Assembly (NCBI GenBank): GCA_022113835.1
Contig: JAILWY010000028.1
Coordinates: 2,852,001 to 2,916,000 of the forward strand
From: Atopsyche davidsoni
Lineage: Eukaryota; Arthropoda; Insecta; Trichoptera; Hydrobiosidae
Direction of reading: 5' to 3'
DNA length: 64,000 nt
In this document: piece by piece, positions 13,871 to 25,269 of the stretch
How the letters are laid out: every line of letters begins with the position of its first letter
Numbering within the stretch: the first letter of the stretch is position 1
The notes under the pieces: generated by a model
Databases searched by the model: none
Told to the model about the DNA's origin: nothing
The model's input: only the letters and a program-made list of their open reading frames with translations
Program-made: the position numbers and the translations under genes

Positions 13871-16411
13871 ATATAGAATAGTTTTTAGTTACTTGTAATT
13901 TTTTTTTTTTTAATAATATTTTGACTCAATTGGTATATTTTTAATTTGACAATAATTTTTTTATTATCATTTCTCCATAACCCGAAAATCGTTCCAAGTA
14001 AAATGAAAACGGATGTATGATTTTTATAAGTTCTTTATAAACATTTTATAAAACTCACAAGCTGTGTAAAAATATATATAAATTGAATAATTGTTCAAAA
14101 TAAAATTCAAAAATATGAATTATCCTATATAAAACCGTTGACAAACAAATACAATTGTTTATTTATAAGATTAAATATAATTTTTACTTAAGTAATACTA
14201 ACTGTGCAAAATTACAGCTATTCGTAAGTTTCAATGTATATATATAAATTTTTGAGTACTTGAACATGAAATATGTATTTTTTTATATTTTAAGGCGGAG
14301 TGAATTCAAATGAAAATACTCGGTACTATTATTATTTAATTATTTTATAAATTTATGAGTTGAATACGTGTACACCATGCTATAGTAATTTTGTAAAATT
14401 TAATACGTCCTGTCCTGAAAAGCTTCAACTGAACATTAAATATTTTCGTAATGTCTTGACTGCGCCTCGTATTGGCATTCGTGTCTGAAAGCGAAGTTCA
14501 TTTTTATAATATATTCCTAACAAGCCTCCGATAAAGTGATTTGCTTCAGTCCACAGCCAACTTCCACCCCCACGAGACGTCTGCCAACAACCTCAGGTAA
14601 TTTTCGGAAACCACAATTCATCCTATTTTCGCGACTGCCGGTTCCATCGTAAGAAAAATAAAAAAAAACTACCCCCATTTACCGTACCGACAAAAAACGC
14701 GAATAGAAAATCAATTTTTATATTAATATAAAACACTGAAAAAATATTATTTCTTCGTATAATCTAAATAGATACTTTGCATAATAAATTTACTTATGCG
14801 TCTTTGTTTTCATCCCTTCTTGTTGTTTGAGTGTTTTCAGTTCACATGAAGTTTTCAATACTCTAATGATAAATAATCTGCATATTTATGTTTGGCCGTA
14901 TTATTACTTTAATTGTCACAAGGACTCTGTTTAAAATATGACTTATTGGCTAATTATATATTATACTTAAAAAAACACTTGAAATTTGCTTTGTTTTTAC
15001 AAGACTTTTTTAATAGCGCCACAATGGAAATCCAAGCAAAAATATTTAAAATTAAATTATACCAACGCCTTTTGGGACTGAAATCACAAGCAAAATTATG
15101 GATAAACAAGTGGTAAGTGGATGTTGTAGTTATGTTCGAGTCAACAAGGGGGTGTATAATAAAAGGGTTGTTATTAATGTGTTCTTCTCGTATTTGGGAC
15201 CTCGTGTTTGGCAAACAATCACGACTCCATCACGCGAAGGTACACGATATTAAAATTAATCAAGTCGTAAAAAAACAACAAAGTATTACTTTGAATTGCC
15301 TAATAATAAACCGAATACGTCGTCACGCTATAGAAATGGATATATTTTTTAATCTTACTAGAGTTTTCAAAGTTACAAAACCTCTAAAAAAATAATCGTT
15401 AAACATTGCTGTTATAGTATTTTTTGTGCGTAGTCCTTATAACAATTGTTATTCATATCATCCGAATATTTTATAAATAAATTGTAAGCATTACAAAACA
15501 GTTGCCAACAATGTGCTACTTGCGATAAAATAAAATAACTTTGTCTAGTACAGGCAGTAGCTTTGATTTTGCATCAACAACTTCAAAAAACGTTTCACAT
15601 ACAAGCTGAAGCTTGAGCTTTGACAAGCCTTGGGACCGACAAGCAACTCGACTGACAAGCAACTCGACAGACAAGCAATGCCGAGCGGGTCTGGCTATGA
15701 GTCGGCATTACTTTGCAACTTTTACAAGCCCGGGCTATTTATGAAATTGGCCCCAGACCTGCAAATCGATACCGTGACATGTTTGAATACATTATCTCAT
15801 CCTGCTGTCTGCAAATGGCATCGGCTCGTGTTCTGGGAATCACGCATTTCATTATTTATTTTATTTAGGAATGATACAAATTAATTCGATCCTTCGTTTA
15901 TAAATAGCGATACGTATATTGATATAATGAAACGGTACCGACTTGCTTTACATTGAAGCATCATGACCTGCAGAGCAAGTTATAATATTCAATTAATTTT
16001 GAGAATAGATTATGTATACGAAAAAACGCATTAAACTATGAAAAAAATGCTTTATTTCACTGGGAAATTGTGGTACTCTGACCCATACTCTAACCATACA
16101 AAATCCCATAGTCATGTATTCTACTACAACATGTTATCAGTTACTTTAAAAGTCAATAGAAAAGTGTATAGAAAACACTAGTAGCCAACCTGTTGTAACT
16201 TCGATTGCTATACGTCTCTGCGTGCTACAAATATATCTCAAGTGTGAAAATAGTTTTCGAGCACAAAATTATAACGTTTTGCTTATCAAGAGTTTCTTCA
16301 GTAAGAAGACGTACGTACAAATAAGTTCGTTATGTCTTAACCACTCGGCTGTGCATATCTGTCATTCAAATGTGGAGTATTACAAATTAAGCCCCTCTAC
16401 GTATTTTGCAG
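13871..16411. other. Intergenic stretch with no supported gene
   Basis: AT-rich, with several short unsupported open frames. Around 15635-15680 a GACAAGCAACTCGAC motif is repeated two to three times in tandem. Promoter and 5' UTR sequence for the coiled-coil gene that follows probably lies near the right end, but no clear core promoter can be named. Confidence 0.4.
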
Positions 16412-19400
16412 ATGGCATTTAAAGTGAAAAGACCTGCGGTAAGATTCCACCTCGGCAGCCTGCAAAAAAACACAGCAATAGACAATGTAAGTTACAATCG
16501 ACATTCACTCACTGCTGGATAGAGGTCTGCCTTCGCTCTTCGCTCAGACTTTTGGCGGCGGGCTTCATATTTGGACCAACACCTCATGGTCTGAAAGGGG
16601 TGGTTTTTTTTTTCAGGGGGGAACCCGCGAGATGGAGGGCGCTCTGGAGGGGGGGCGCGACTCGGGGGCCCCCAGCCCAGACATGCCCCCCGCCCTCCAG
16701 CCCGCGGCAACCCGCCTGCTCTACAACCAACAAAGTACCTATGTTATTAATAATCAAAAAATAATTAAATTACCACATAAATCACCGCATTAATTTCAGT
16801 TATTCTCAATGATAATTTTTTTTTTTTTTTATATATATGTTTGGTACCTTGCTTGTTATATACAAGGTATTTCGTCACAATTTGGGGAAACTTTCCAAAC
16901 TAGTCGATCGAATTGATCTATAAATGGGAGTGACTGATGCTACACCCCCTGGTTTATCTTTTTTATGGTTCCGATAACATGCTTCAAGAAGCCATCCAGT
17001 GACTTCATCAACTGTGGGTGTCTCGCCACTGACTTCAGGTCATCCAGGCACAGACCTTCCTGTCGGCATTGGCTCTCCAGTTGGTGTCTCTGAAGACCAA
17101 ATATGGGGCATGAACCCACAAGGTGGATCACTGTTTGTGGAGTCAAATCATCACAAGGGCATGTGTCGTCGCTCGTCAAGTGGAACCTGCGGAGATAACT
17201 TCTCATCGCTCCATGACCCGTTAAGAGCTGGGTTGATTCAAAGTTAATTCCGCAGGTATTCCTGTATACAGCGGCGTCCGTTACAGAATCAAAGAACATC
17301 TTTGTTACGTTTCCTTGCGGAGAGCTTGTGTACCTTTCGTTCCATGTGTCCATTGTAGTTTTCCTCTGGAGATTTTTTGCGAAACTCAGAGGAAAGTCGG
17401 AAAATACATAAGTCATTACATACATAAGTCACACTCAATGATAATAATTACATATTTTAAAAATCAATCGTCCAAAAGAGGACGCCATCGACTAGCGCAC
17501 AGTTCAGCTGTCAGTCATGTCGCAGTAACATTTATATGTTTGATACTTTTCACTCAGTTTGATAATGGCAACGTGAAAAGTTGGCGAAACCGGTCACCAA
17601 TAAAAATTAGTACGTGGAAAAATCACTCAAGTATTTTATTCAAAATATTAAAATGGAATTCCGTCATGTTAAAAATATTGATATGGGGAGATGTAGGTAA
17701 TGGGGGTCACTTTTGTGTGAATTGAAATAAAAACAAATCTGTTGGCGACGGCCGCTAAGTATATTTTCGATTTAGAAATCTATATTGAAGGCTTTAGCAA
17801 CCGATTAATTTCATCTGATTTCGCCAAGGGTTCGTAAATACTGAAGAGTGACAAGAGTGGGGTCCAGAGAGTAAGCATATAGGTACATTTAAAACACTTG
17901 ACATTATTTGCATTAACACTTTATTCCGCACACGTGACAATTTTATTAAGACTCGTTTATTACAAATTTCAAACATCGGTTGGGACGCTCGCGGGCGTCG
18001 TCTCCCTTTAAAGACGTCTCGAATACTACTGGTCCATGAGGGCCCACAAAAGCATGTTGCAAGCCCACATGCGGACTAAGTTGGATGTAACAATGCAATG
18101 TCACAAATCACAATAATTTTAAACTAAAAAGGCGTCGTCTTTGGCGGCCGCTTATAACAAATCATTTTAAAATTATTTAAACTATCATCGCGTTGCCAAC
18201 AAAATCTATAGATGAATTATTTATTAATCTAGCTCTATTAGAAACTTTATTTATCTAACTATCAATTGACACCACCTTTGATCATTTTGGTAACTTAATT
18301 TAAGAATAATTGCGGGCTGAGTTCCACCCAGTGCGATCTGCATGAGCCCATAGCCCACAAGAAGTGCATCGGAACCATATTTCATTATCACCAGGTCTTT
18401 TGCATCATCATTATTAGTATTCACCTCCGATTTGTGCAGAATTTATTTATTTACATTCTGCGGACACACTTTCTGCGGCTTGCCTTTCACAACTTTACCC
18501 TTCCTTTTTAATCATGTTGTCCTTGTAAAATCGTTGCATGTTGCTTCTTTCTTTCTTGTATTATCTTAAGGACATGCGTCTTCTTAGGCATCCGGATGAA
18601 TGAATGTTGAATGAACCAAGGACGCTACATCATCTTTCTGAAAGACGGCTCTTCATGAAAAAGTCGCATTCTTTGCTTTGAGTGGTCCAAAAAAGAAAAC
18701 ATCCAATGGCTGCATGTGGTGTGGGGCGGTAGGGACAGCATATGAATATGGTTTTTTTTGTAATGCTCATGGACGGCCAGGAGCAATGTGGTTCGCGTGT
18801 TTTTCCAGTATCAATAGGACTGGTTTGTTAATAAAGTGCCTTTTTTCATTGAAGTTAGGTTGTGTGGGCAATGGGGGTCACCTGACTCCGATTGCCTACA
18901 TCGCCAAAAACGGGGTTTTAAATCACGATCTAGAATGCTATGGTCATTACATATCACAAGCATAGAAAAAAACACCAAGTAGTTTTGGCAGTAAGGGCGC
19001 AAGATCGTCTTCAGAAGATTTAGCATGATGGCTAAAGTGCATTTTTTTAATTGAATTTAGGTTGTGTGGTTAGGTGATCTGGTATTTTTGTTTCAAGGGA
19101 TGAAGATGCTGGCGTCGATCAACGACGTGCTGGCGGGCCGCGGCGAGCACGAGGCCTCGCGCGGCACGCTGGGGCGCCTGCACGACGAGCTGCGCGGCCG
19201 GGCGCGCGCGCGCGTGCTGGCCGTGCACCAGGCCAAGGCCTCGCGGCTGGCGGGCGCGCGCCGCGACCACGCCGCCCTGCTCGTGGAGCGGGACGCGCTT
19301 GCCAACCAGGTGCGACCACTGCCCGGAGCCTTGGCAATACTGACCTCCATGTACAGTGCCCGACTGCGAGCACGCCCCCCTCCTCATCGACCAGGCGCGA

Positions 19401-21661
19401 CCACTGCTCGGAGCCTTGGCAATACTGATCTCCATGTACAGTGCTCGACTGCGAGCACGCCCCCCTCCTCATCGACCAGGCGCGACCACTGCTCGGAGCC
19501 ATGGCAATACTGACCTCCATGTACAGTGCCCGACTGCGAGCACGCCCCCCTCCTCATCGACCAGGCGCGACCACTGCTCGGAGCCATGGCAATACTGACC
19601 TCCATGTACAGTGCCCGACTGCGAGCACGCCCCCCTCCTCATCGACCAGGCGCGACCACTGCTCGGAGCCTTGGCAATACTGATCTCCATGTACAGTGCT
19701 CGACTGCGAGCACGCCCCCCTCCTCATCGACCAGGCGCGACCACTGCTCGGAGCCATGGCAATACTGACCTCCATGTACAGTGCCCGACTGCGAGCACGC
19801 CCCCCTCCTCATCGACCAGGCGCGACCACTGCTCGGAGCCTTGGCAATACTGATCTCCATGTACAGTGCTCGACTGCGAGCACGCCCCCCTCCTCATCGA
19901 CCAGGCGCGACCACTGCTCGGAGCCATGGCAATACTGACCTCCATGTACAGTGCCCGACTGCGAGCACGCCCCCCTCCTCATCGACCAGGCGCGACCACT
20001 GCTCGGAGCCTTGGCAATACTGATCTCCATGTACAGTGCTCGACTGCGAGCACGCCCCCCTCCTCATCGACCAGGCGCGACCACTGCTCGGAGCCATGGC
20101 AATACTGACCTCCATGTACAGTGCCCGACTGCGAGCACGCCCCCCTCCTCATCGACCAGGCGCGACCACTGCTCGGAGCCATGGCAATACTGACCTCCAT
20201 GTACAGTGCCCGACTGCGAGCACGCCCCCCTCCTCACCGACCAGGCGCGACCACTGCTCGGAGCCTTGGCAATACTGATCTCCATGTACAGTGCCCGACT
20301 GCGAGCACGCCACCCTCCTCACCGATCGTGCGCGATCACTGCTCGGAGTCACCGAACAGATGCAATACTGATGGCGAAGATCCCTACGTACAGTGCCCAA
20401 GCCGTGGCATCTATTTACTGTAAACATGATATAGAGCTTTCAAGTCGACATATGTTTTCATCGAGTGCCTCTCTTCAGACGAGGTTGGCGTCCATTTCAC
20501 TGAGAATATGCTGTGCCAGTGTTCATGGTTTTCTAAGGGGAAAATAGTGTAGTGGGTCCCCGAGTCCCAAATTTAATAAACCCTGACTGTGATTTGAGTC
20601 GTCGAGCTGCAAAACCCGCTGTGGATTGGCAACCACTTCACTGAGCATATACTGAGCCTGCGTTCATGGTTTTCTTAGTTTGTTTTTGTTTTATATTTGA
20701 ATGAAAAATCTGCGTACTTCTGCTGCCCAATAATAGCATGATTTTACCTTTATTTACGACGCGTTGGCGTTTAGATCGGATACTCCTTCTGCAGCAGGCT
20801 ACAGAAACAATAGCAGGAGCCCCCCACCTCGACAAGCTACTTCTAGAGCACATCCCTCCAGAATCATTCCAAGCCCACTACTCCATTACCGATCCTTTAC
20901 ACACGCTCAGGGTACAGAAACGCAGCCTTGTACAAACAACAGAAATATTAAATCCTTCTATAAAGTTCAAGAGCGCAGAGTATATGCGGGGGAGATCAGT
21001 TGAATTGAGGGTGCAATGGTTAAATGGCAGGTGGCGCGACTCCAGGAGCACATGAACCAGCACGAGATGGAGCACGCGGAGCACGAGCGCCAGCACGCCG
21101 AGCACGACCAGGAAGCCAAAGCCGAGCCGCCAGCCCCAGCACCCGCCCTCAAGGCCATGGACAAGCGACCCTCTCGGAAGGTAAACGCCCATCAATCCAA
21201 AAACCTTCCCACGTTGGCCTGAGTGTAAAATAAGCCTATCCTAAGCTAACTGCTCCAATTGCCTCCAGGCTGATCAGAAGCTGGCAGCCGGGAGGTTGCT
21301 GCGCGAGGTGCAGCAGCTCAGGACGCGCCTCACAGCCTTGGAGAGGAGGATCCTGGCAGAGAACAGAGTAAAAACTCCACCTATTTAGTTATCCAAATAT
21401 ATTAGCCCTTCAGTGGCATGTGGTCCGTGCAAGCAAATCAATTCAAATGACTGTCACCTGGACAGTTTACTTGTTCGCTAGTAATTGGAAATAAGCTTGG
21501 TTTGTTGTGTTTTCACGCAGCGCAAGAAGCAAGCGGAGGACGAGCTGAGCGTCCTGCGGGCAGCCCTCTCCAGGCAGAAGGGGCAGCGCCTCATCCGCAC
21601 CGGGGGCACCCCCGGGGGAACCCCCTCGGAGCGCCCGCCCCTGCGCCCCCTGCGCACCTGA
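16412..21661 (+). CDS. Small coiled-coil protein of unknown function
   Basis: I do not recognise this gene. Exons joined in phase: 16412-16438 (tentative), 16617-16734, 19098-19309, 21031-21180, 21269-21367 and 21521-21661, about 248 residues. Exon boundaries have good acceptors and GT donors, and every junction keeps the frame, which is the main evidence. If the 27-base first exon is wrong, translation could start at the ATG at 16632. The N-terminus is Gly/Pro-rich. The middle is a long charged helix rich in Leu, Ala, Arg and Glu, with heptad-like spacing across the 19098 and 21031 exons; an EHxEH series of His/Glu repeats follows, then two more coiled-coil exons. The last exon ends in a basic, Gly/Pro/Thr tail (GGTPGGTP) and a stop at 21659-21661. 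Exons are strikingly GC-rich beside AT-rich introns. No catalytic motif is visible; a structural or adaptor role is only a guess from the coiled coil. Confidence 0.65.
16818..17430 (-). mobile_element. 5'-truncated LINE insertion, antisense in an intron
   Basis: An open frame on the minus strand, 17425-16940, encodes the C-terminus of a LINE polyprotein. It has the LTGHGAMRSYLRRF segment, then a CPCDD...H-x4-C zinc-knuckle-like region, typical of the part after reverse transcriptase and RNase H in R1, I and jockey-like elements. Downstream on that strand (16840-16818) comes a poly-A run, seen as a T-run on the plus strand, which marks the 3' end. The 5' part of the element is missing. It sits in the intron between coiled-coil exons 16617-16734 and 19098-19309, in the opposite orientation. 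The frame is uninterrupted, suggesting a fairly recent insertion. Confidence 0.75.
17535..17690 (+). repeat. Copy of a dispersed foldback-related repeat
   Basis: Contains TTTGATAATGGCAACGTGAA, a GGTTGGCGAAACCGGTCACCAATAAAA-like core, the ATCACTCAAGTATTTT segment and AAAATGGAATTCC. The same order of blocks occurs in the perfect hairpin at 54229-54422 and, in part, at 47876-47958 and 60810-60915. Confidence 0.7.
19310..20329 (+). repeat. 85-bp minisatellite, 12 units, starting at the 5' splice site
   Basis: Twelve consecutive 85-base units start at 19310, 19395, 19480 and so on to 20245; a diverged thirteenth begins at 20330. The first base of unit 1 is the G of the GT donor that ends coiled-coil exon 19098-19309. 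In units 2-12 the matching position reads GACCAG-GCGCGA, so GC replaces GT. Each unit also holds a TGTACAG acceptor-like string. A short stretch in each unit (EHAPLLIDQ in one frame) resembles the exon end (DHAALLVERDALANQ), so the array may derive from the exon-intron border. Because 85 is not a multiple of three, each strand shows a ladder of overlapping open frames of 73-80 codons; these are artefacts of the repeat. Confidence 0.95.
20440..20960 (+). repeat. Composite of dispersed repeats (LINE tail and a TGCCCAATA family)
   Basis: The part near 20458-20500 is the reverse complement of the GAGAGGCAC-type LINE tail seen at 21760-21790. It is followed by a block ending GTTCATGGTTTTCT that occurs twice (about 20490-20545 and 20635-20682). 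The stretch 20725-20960, with TGCCCAATA, CTCCTTCTGC and CACATCCCTCCAGAATCATTCCAA-like blocks, recurs at 22200-22400 and, inverted, at 30180-30365. All lies in the intron between exons 19098-19309 and 21031-21180. Confidence 0.6.
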
Positions 21662-21800
21662 GCCAGCAAACGAGACGAAACTTACATGGATGCGGAATTC
21701 ACTCAAGTGGCAGAAAGAAATTAAAATTAAAGAAGATATTCGATGAAATTATCACCAACCCCCTGTGAGGAGAGGCACCAGAAGCGTGGCCTGTCAGCTC
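21662..21800 (+). mobile_element. LINE tail remnant just after the coiled-coil stop codon
   Basis: Directly downstream of the stop, the sequence ACATGGATGCGGAATT, a lysine-coding AAATTAAAATTAAAG stretch and CACCAACCCCCTGTGAGGAGAGGCACCAGAAG-like text match the LINE tails at 13740-13870 and 29540-29640. It would form part of the 3' UTR of the coiled-coil gene. Confidence 0.55.
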
Positions 21801-22184
21801 TAAACATGTGACCGATTTGCAATCACCCAATAGCGTCCTTTTCTGCGTAGTTTACTTAGGTAAGACCACAAAAAAACACCGTAAATTGGCTGATTGTAAA
21901 TCGGTCGCTGCGTGTGTAGGCGGCTTTACCCATTTCTAGTCAATACATGATAAATCTTCGATCAAATTGAAACTGGCATAAGCTTAATTATACTAGTTTC
22001 AGGAATCAAACCGGGGACCTCTCAGTCGAGACTCAATTCTATGAGTAACTTAAAACAAGTTAGTGACCTCTACTTCTTTCCAAAGGTCAAGTTAGAACCC
22101 AGTAGATGTGGAATCCAATTCAGTAATCCTCAAATCAATGAAAAGTATAATAAAGGAATTAATTTTTTTCTTCAGATGCTTCAG

Positions 22185-22990
22185 AGCAGGTTGGTGACCA
22201 TCTCATGGTTTTCTTATGGAAAATAGTGTAATGAATAAAAGGTTGCTGCCCAATAGTATTAATACACGATCCTTTTCTTACTACTCCTTCTACAATGTTC
22301 TTCCAGAGCACATCCCTCTACAATCATTCCAAGTCCATTACCGATCCTTCACATTCGCCCAGGGCACAGAATGGCAGCCATGCACAAGCAACAGAATGCA
22401 GAGAGCATTTAAATGAGAAAGTTATTGCAAATTAAATCATAAATAATCGATCGGGTAATGCTTCTTACAACAGGTGTTTTATTTTTTAATTAAATAATAA
22501 ATTAGTATTTGGTATAACAGAAGTTATAAAAGTTCATACTTTGGATAAATTATAATTTAAAAACTTTTGAATCATTAAATTGAATTTTAAAGCTGAAACT
22601 TTATTTTTAAATTCTCCCAAAGCTATAAAATAAATAATATGTAGAATAATCATAAATATGCTTCATATCTATTTTATACGTTTCATCGTTTTATTAAAAA
22701 AATATCTAGATATCATCATTACTGGTAAAAAAATTATATATAAAAAAATATATTTACTAAATACAAAAGCGTTTTATTATAACGAATTATTTTTGCAATA
22801 TTTTTTATACCTATTGTGTCTTACACCTTCTTCGAGTGCCTCTCCTCAGAGGAAGTTGGTGACCACTGAACACATATCTATCCTTCTTGCTAACTCAGTT
22901 GTACTCCTGTCTTCCAGCCACTGGCGTAATTTCCGCATCCACGATAGCTTCCTCCTTCCGATGCCCTTTTTTTCTTCAACAATCAGCTGT
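22185..22990. repeat. Two more dispersed repeat copies
   Basis: 22185-22415 repeats the GTTCATGG/TGCCCAATA family seen at 20635-20960. 22826-22980 is an antisense LINE tail: CGAGTGCCTCTCCTCAGAGGA, then GCATCCACGATAGCTTCCTCC, the reverse complement of the GGAGGAA...CGTGGATGC block of the plus-strand tails. The region between is AT-rich and empty. Confidence 0.5.
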
Positions 22991-23454
22991 ATGAGACCTC
23001 ACACTTTTATAACAATCTCTTTATTTATGTACTTCTTTTTTTTTAAGCTAAAGCAGACAAACACCCAGAATAAAAGAATGTGAATCTAAACACACACATC
23101 GTTTTTTTTAATATTGTAACGATACAGAAAAAATAAATCTTTAATATGAATTTAGCACTTGGAGTATGAAAATATGCGTAAACCGTGCAACAATAAATTA
23201 ATTTAATACAAACTATAATATTTCAAACTATCGTAGAAATTTTTATATTGTGTTAATTATTTTTTTTATTCTGTATAATTTTATGGGAACGATAGTCCCA
23301 TAACATTATTTAAGTGCTTTATATAAAATATAGCACCATTAAGCGAATGTCCGATCACCACTTTTAGTATCCCTAGCGTCAATTTTTAATGTTTGATAAA
23401 TTTTTATATAAAAAGGTTTACATAAAACCTTGAGGCCTTAAGAAAAAAATATTA

Positions 23455-23946
23455 TTATAGTGTTGTTTGCATTTGTAATGTGATATAATATGTTGACTTC
23501 CCACTGACAAGTAAACCGAGAAGGAAGACGTTAAAAATAATAATGACAATCCACAAATTCAACCCCTTGTGTAGATATTTAGGGGAAGCTTTCAGGTTTG
23601 GATGCAGGGCGGATATCGTTACGCAACTTACGGATGCTGTAACCGTGAACGGCAGAAAAATACGGAAAGTCATCCGCGGCTGCGGATAATCGAGTTTCCG
23701 CCGGCCAGGGGCGCTCAGCTGGGGGCTCCGGGGGGAGAGGGCATGCGCGGGGCTCCAGCGGCTCCCAACCTTCGGCCCGACCCCCCCCCAGGAGAACCCT
23801 TCCCCTGCTGTCATCATCAGTACGCCTGATCTGCCATCCATCCCATCCAACCCCTCAAAACGAAGATGCTTGTGACTCCCAAATTGTGGGTCCACTCTCC
23901 GTAATCTATAAAAAAAAAATTTAGATTCATTCTTTCTTATACTCAA
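23455..23946 (-). other. Unassigned 163-codon open frame in a GC-rich island
   Basis: A minus-strand frame over a local GC-rich patch (23600-23850). Its end encodes a hydrophobic run (LWIVIIIFNVFLLGLLV) that could be a membrane helix, and a possible acceptor (TTTTTTATAG) lies near its start. I recognise no family. Plus-strand frames over the same patch are proline-rich and also open, so coding on either strand is unproven. Confidence 0.2.
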
Positions 23947-24189
23947 AAAAATATTTTATCTGTTTATATAATAAATTTGTGTTTTCCCGAGCGATGTTTA
24001 AGCATTTTTTTTTTTTTGTTATGAAGAGTCGAAAACACATTTGAGACTTTATTTTACCTTGAAAAATGACGTTAATTACATAATCAAAAATAGTTTAATA
24101 TAATTTATATATTTTTTAATATTGTGTATAAAAATCATTTTTAAATATATAAAAATAAAGTGACAATTAAATTAATAAAATTTTTGATG

Positions 24190-24245
24190 TTGATGTTCTC
24201 TAGACCGAAGTTTACCGAAGTTCGCCGAAGTTCACCGAAGGCTCC
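24190..24245 (+). repeat. Short tandem motif TTYRCCGAAG
   Basis: Four to five imperfect copies of a ten-base CCGAAGTTYR motif in a row, followed by a GC-rich patch to about 24320. No coding evidence. Confidence 0.6.
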
Positions 24246-24689
24246 CGAACGGGGACGGGCCATATCGACCGACGGGGTGAGCGCGACGCACCCAGGCCCG
24301 GCTCAGCTCCGAGAACGCAAAACTATTTATTATTTAAATATATTTAATAATTAAATCTTGTACCTTGTTAGTAATAAGTTATTTGTGGTATACAGTGAAT
24401 AAAACTGCTCGCTCGGGCTTTGGACTCGCGGCTTAGTGGAGTCGATAAGGTTGTGGTTATAATACGTCGTGTTGTAGGTGGCAAGTAAGTAATGGGAGGT
24501 GTACGGGACGCCTCGTACAAAGAACTGTATTTATTAATTTAAGATTTTGATTCAAGGATTTGTGTTAGTATCTTTTAAGCTTATCGTAGGAGAGATACGT
24601 GGCTCTATCTCTATCGTCTTTGGTTTTGACAGCGGGACAAGAAAGTATGTTTGTTTTTCTTTTAACGGCTTCATACTGACTAGGTGGCG

Positions 24690-25250
24690 TGTCACCATGT
24701 TGTTGCTGAGATACGTCGCGGTGAAGGAGGTATTGACTCAAACAACTCGTTTTCTACTCTGGTTTATATTTGGGGCTGCGTAGGCTTTATATACACAAAA
24801 TACAAGAATTATTGGAATGCCAGGTGTACGGTTTAACATGGGGATTTTCCTGCACCTGCTTCGGGAAAAATACCTTCGGGTTGTAAAACAACAACTCCCA
24901 AACAACTTAGGATTCGGTAATTTCCCATAGCACACCTGCAAGCAATATACATTGTAAAACCTTAGAATTCCCGACATAAACATGCACGTGGGCACTTACC
25001 TTTAAATTCTTTTCGCCGGCGCGCCAACAATAGATATCGTAAAATATTCTATCGTCGGCGTCCGGTACAGAGGGTTTCTGGTTTTCGTCAAGAACGGCGC
25101 TGAAGAGGATCAAAACACCATTTTCATCTTTTCAGCGCATCACTCAGCGGAGACGCCGTCTCCATAGATAGCCAGGGACGAATGTCTGAGACGATTATAA
25201 GGAAAGAGAGGCAGACCGGGAAACAGCGAAAAGTGCGCTCCATGGGAAAA
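24690..25250 (+). repeat. LTR-like or satellite-like dispersed repeat, copy 1
   Basis: Shares several blocks in order with 31975-32640: AAGAACGGCGCTGAAGAGGAT, then AGACGCCGTCTCCATAGATAG, then GGGACGAATGTCTGAGACGA, then GGGAAACAGCGAAAAGTGCG with CTCC. The shared order shows they are copies of one element. A degenerate LTR is possible, but no primer-binding site or protein domain was seen. Confidence 0.5.
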
Positions 25251-25269
25251 TTAATAGTGTATAGTATTT

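Noticed and set aside
16999..17247. Plus-strand frame over the LINE insertion
   Set aside because: Antisense shadow of the minus-strand LINE C-terminus.
18678..18965. 95-codon frame with Cys-rich start
   Set aside because: No family match or splice sites; lies in an intron next to repeat text, composition not gene-like.
19310..20329. CRISPR-like array
   Set aside because: Units are contiguous 85-bp tandem copies without unique spacers, in an animal gene intron.
19356..20547. Ladder of overlapping 73-113 codon frames on both strands
   Set aside because: They repeat every 85 bases and arise because the minisatellite lacks stops in most frames and shifts frame each unit; no splice or start evidence.
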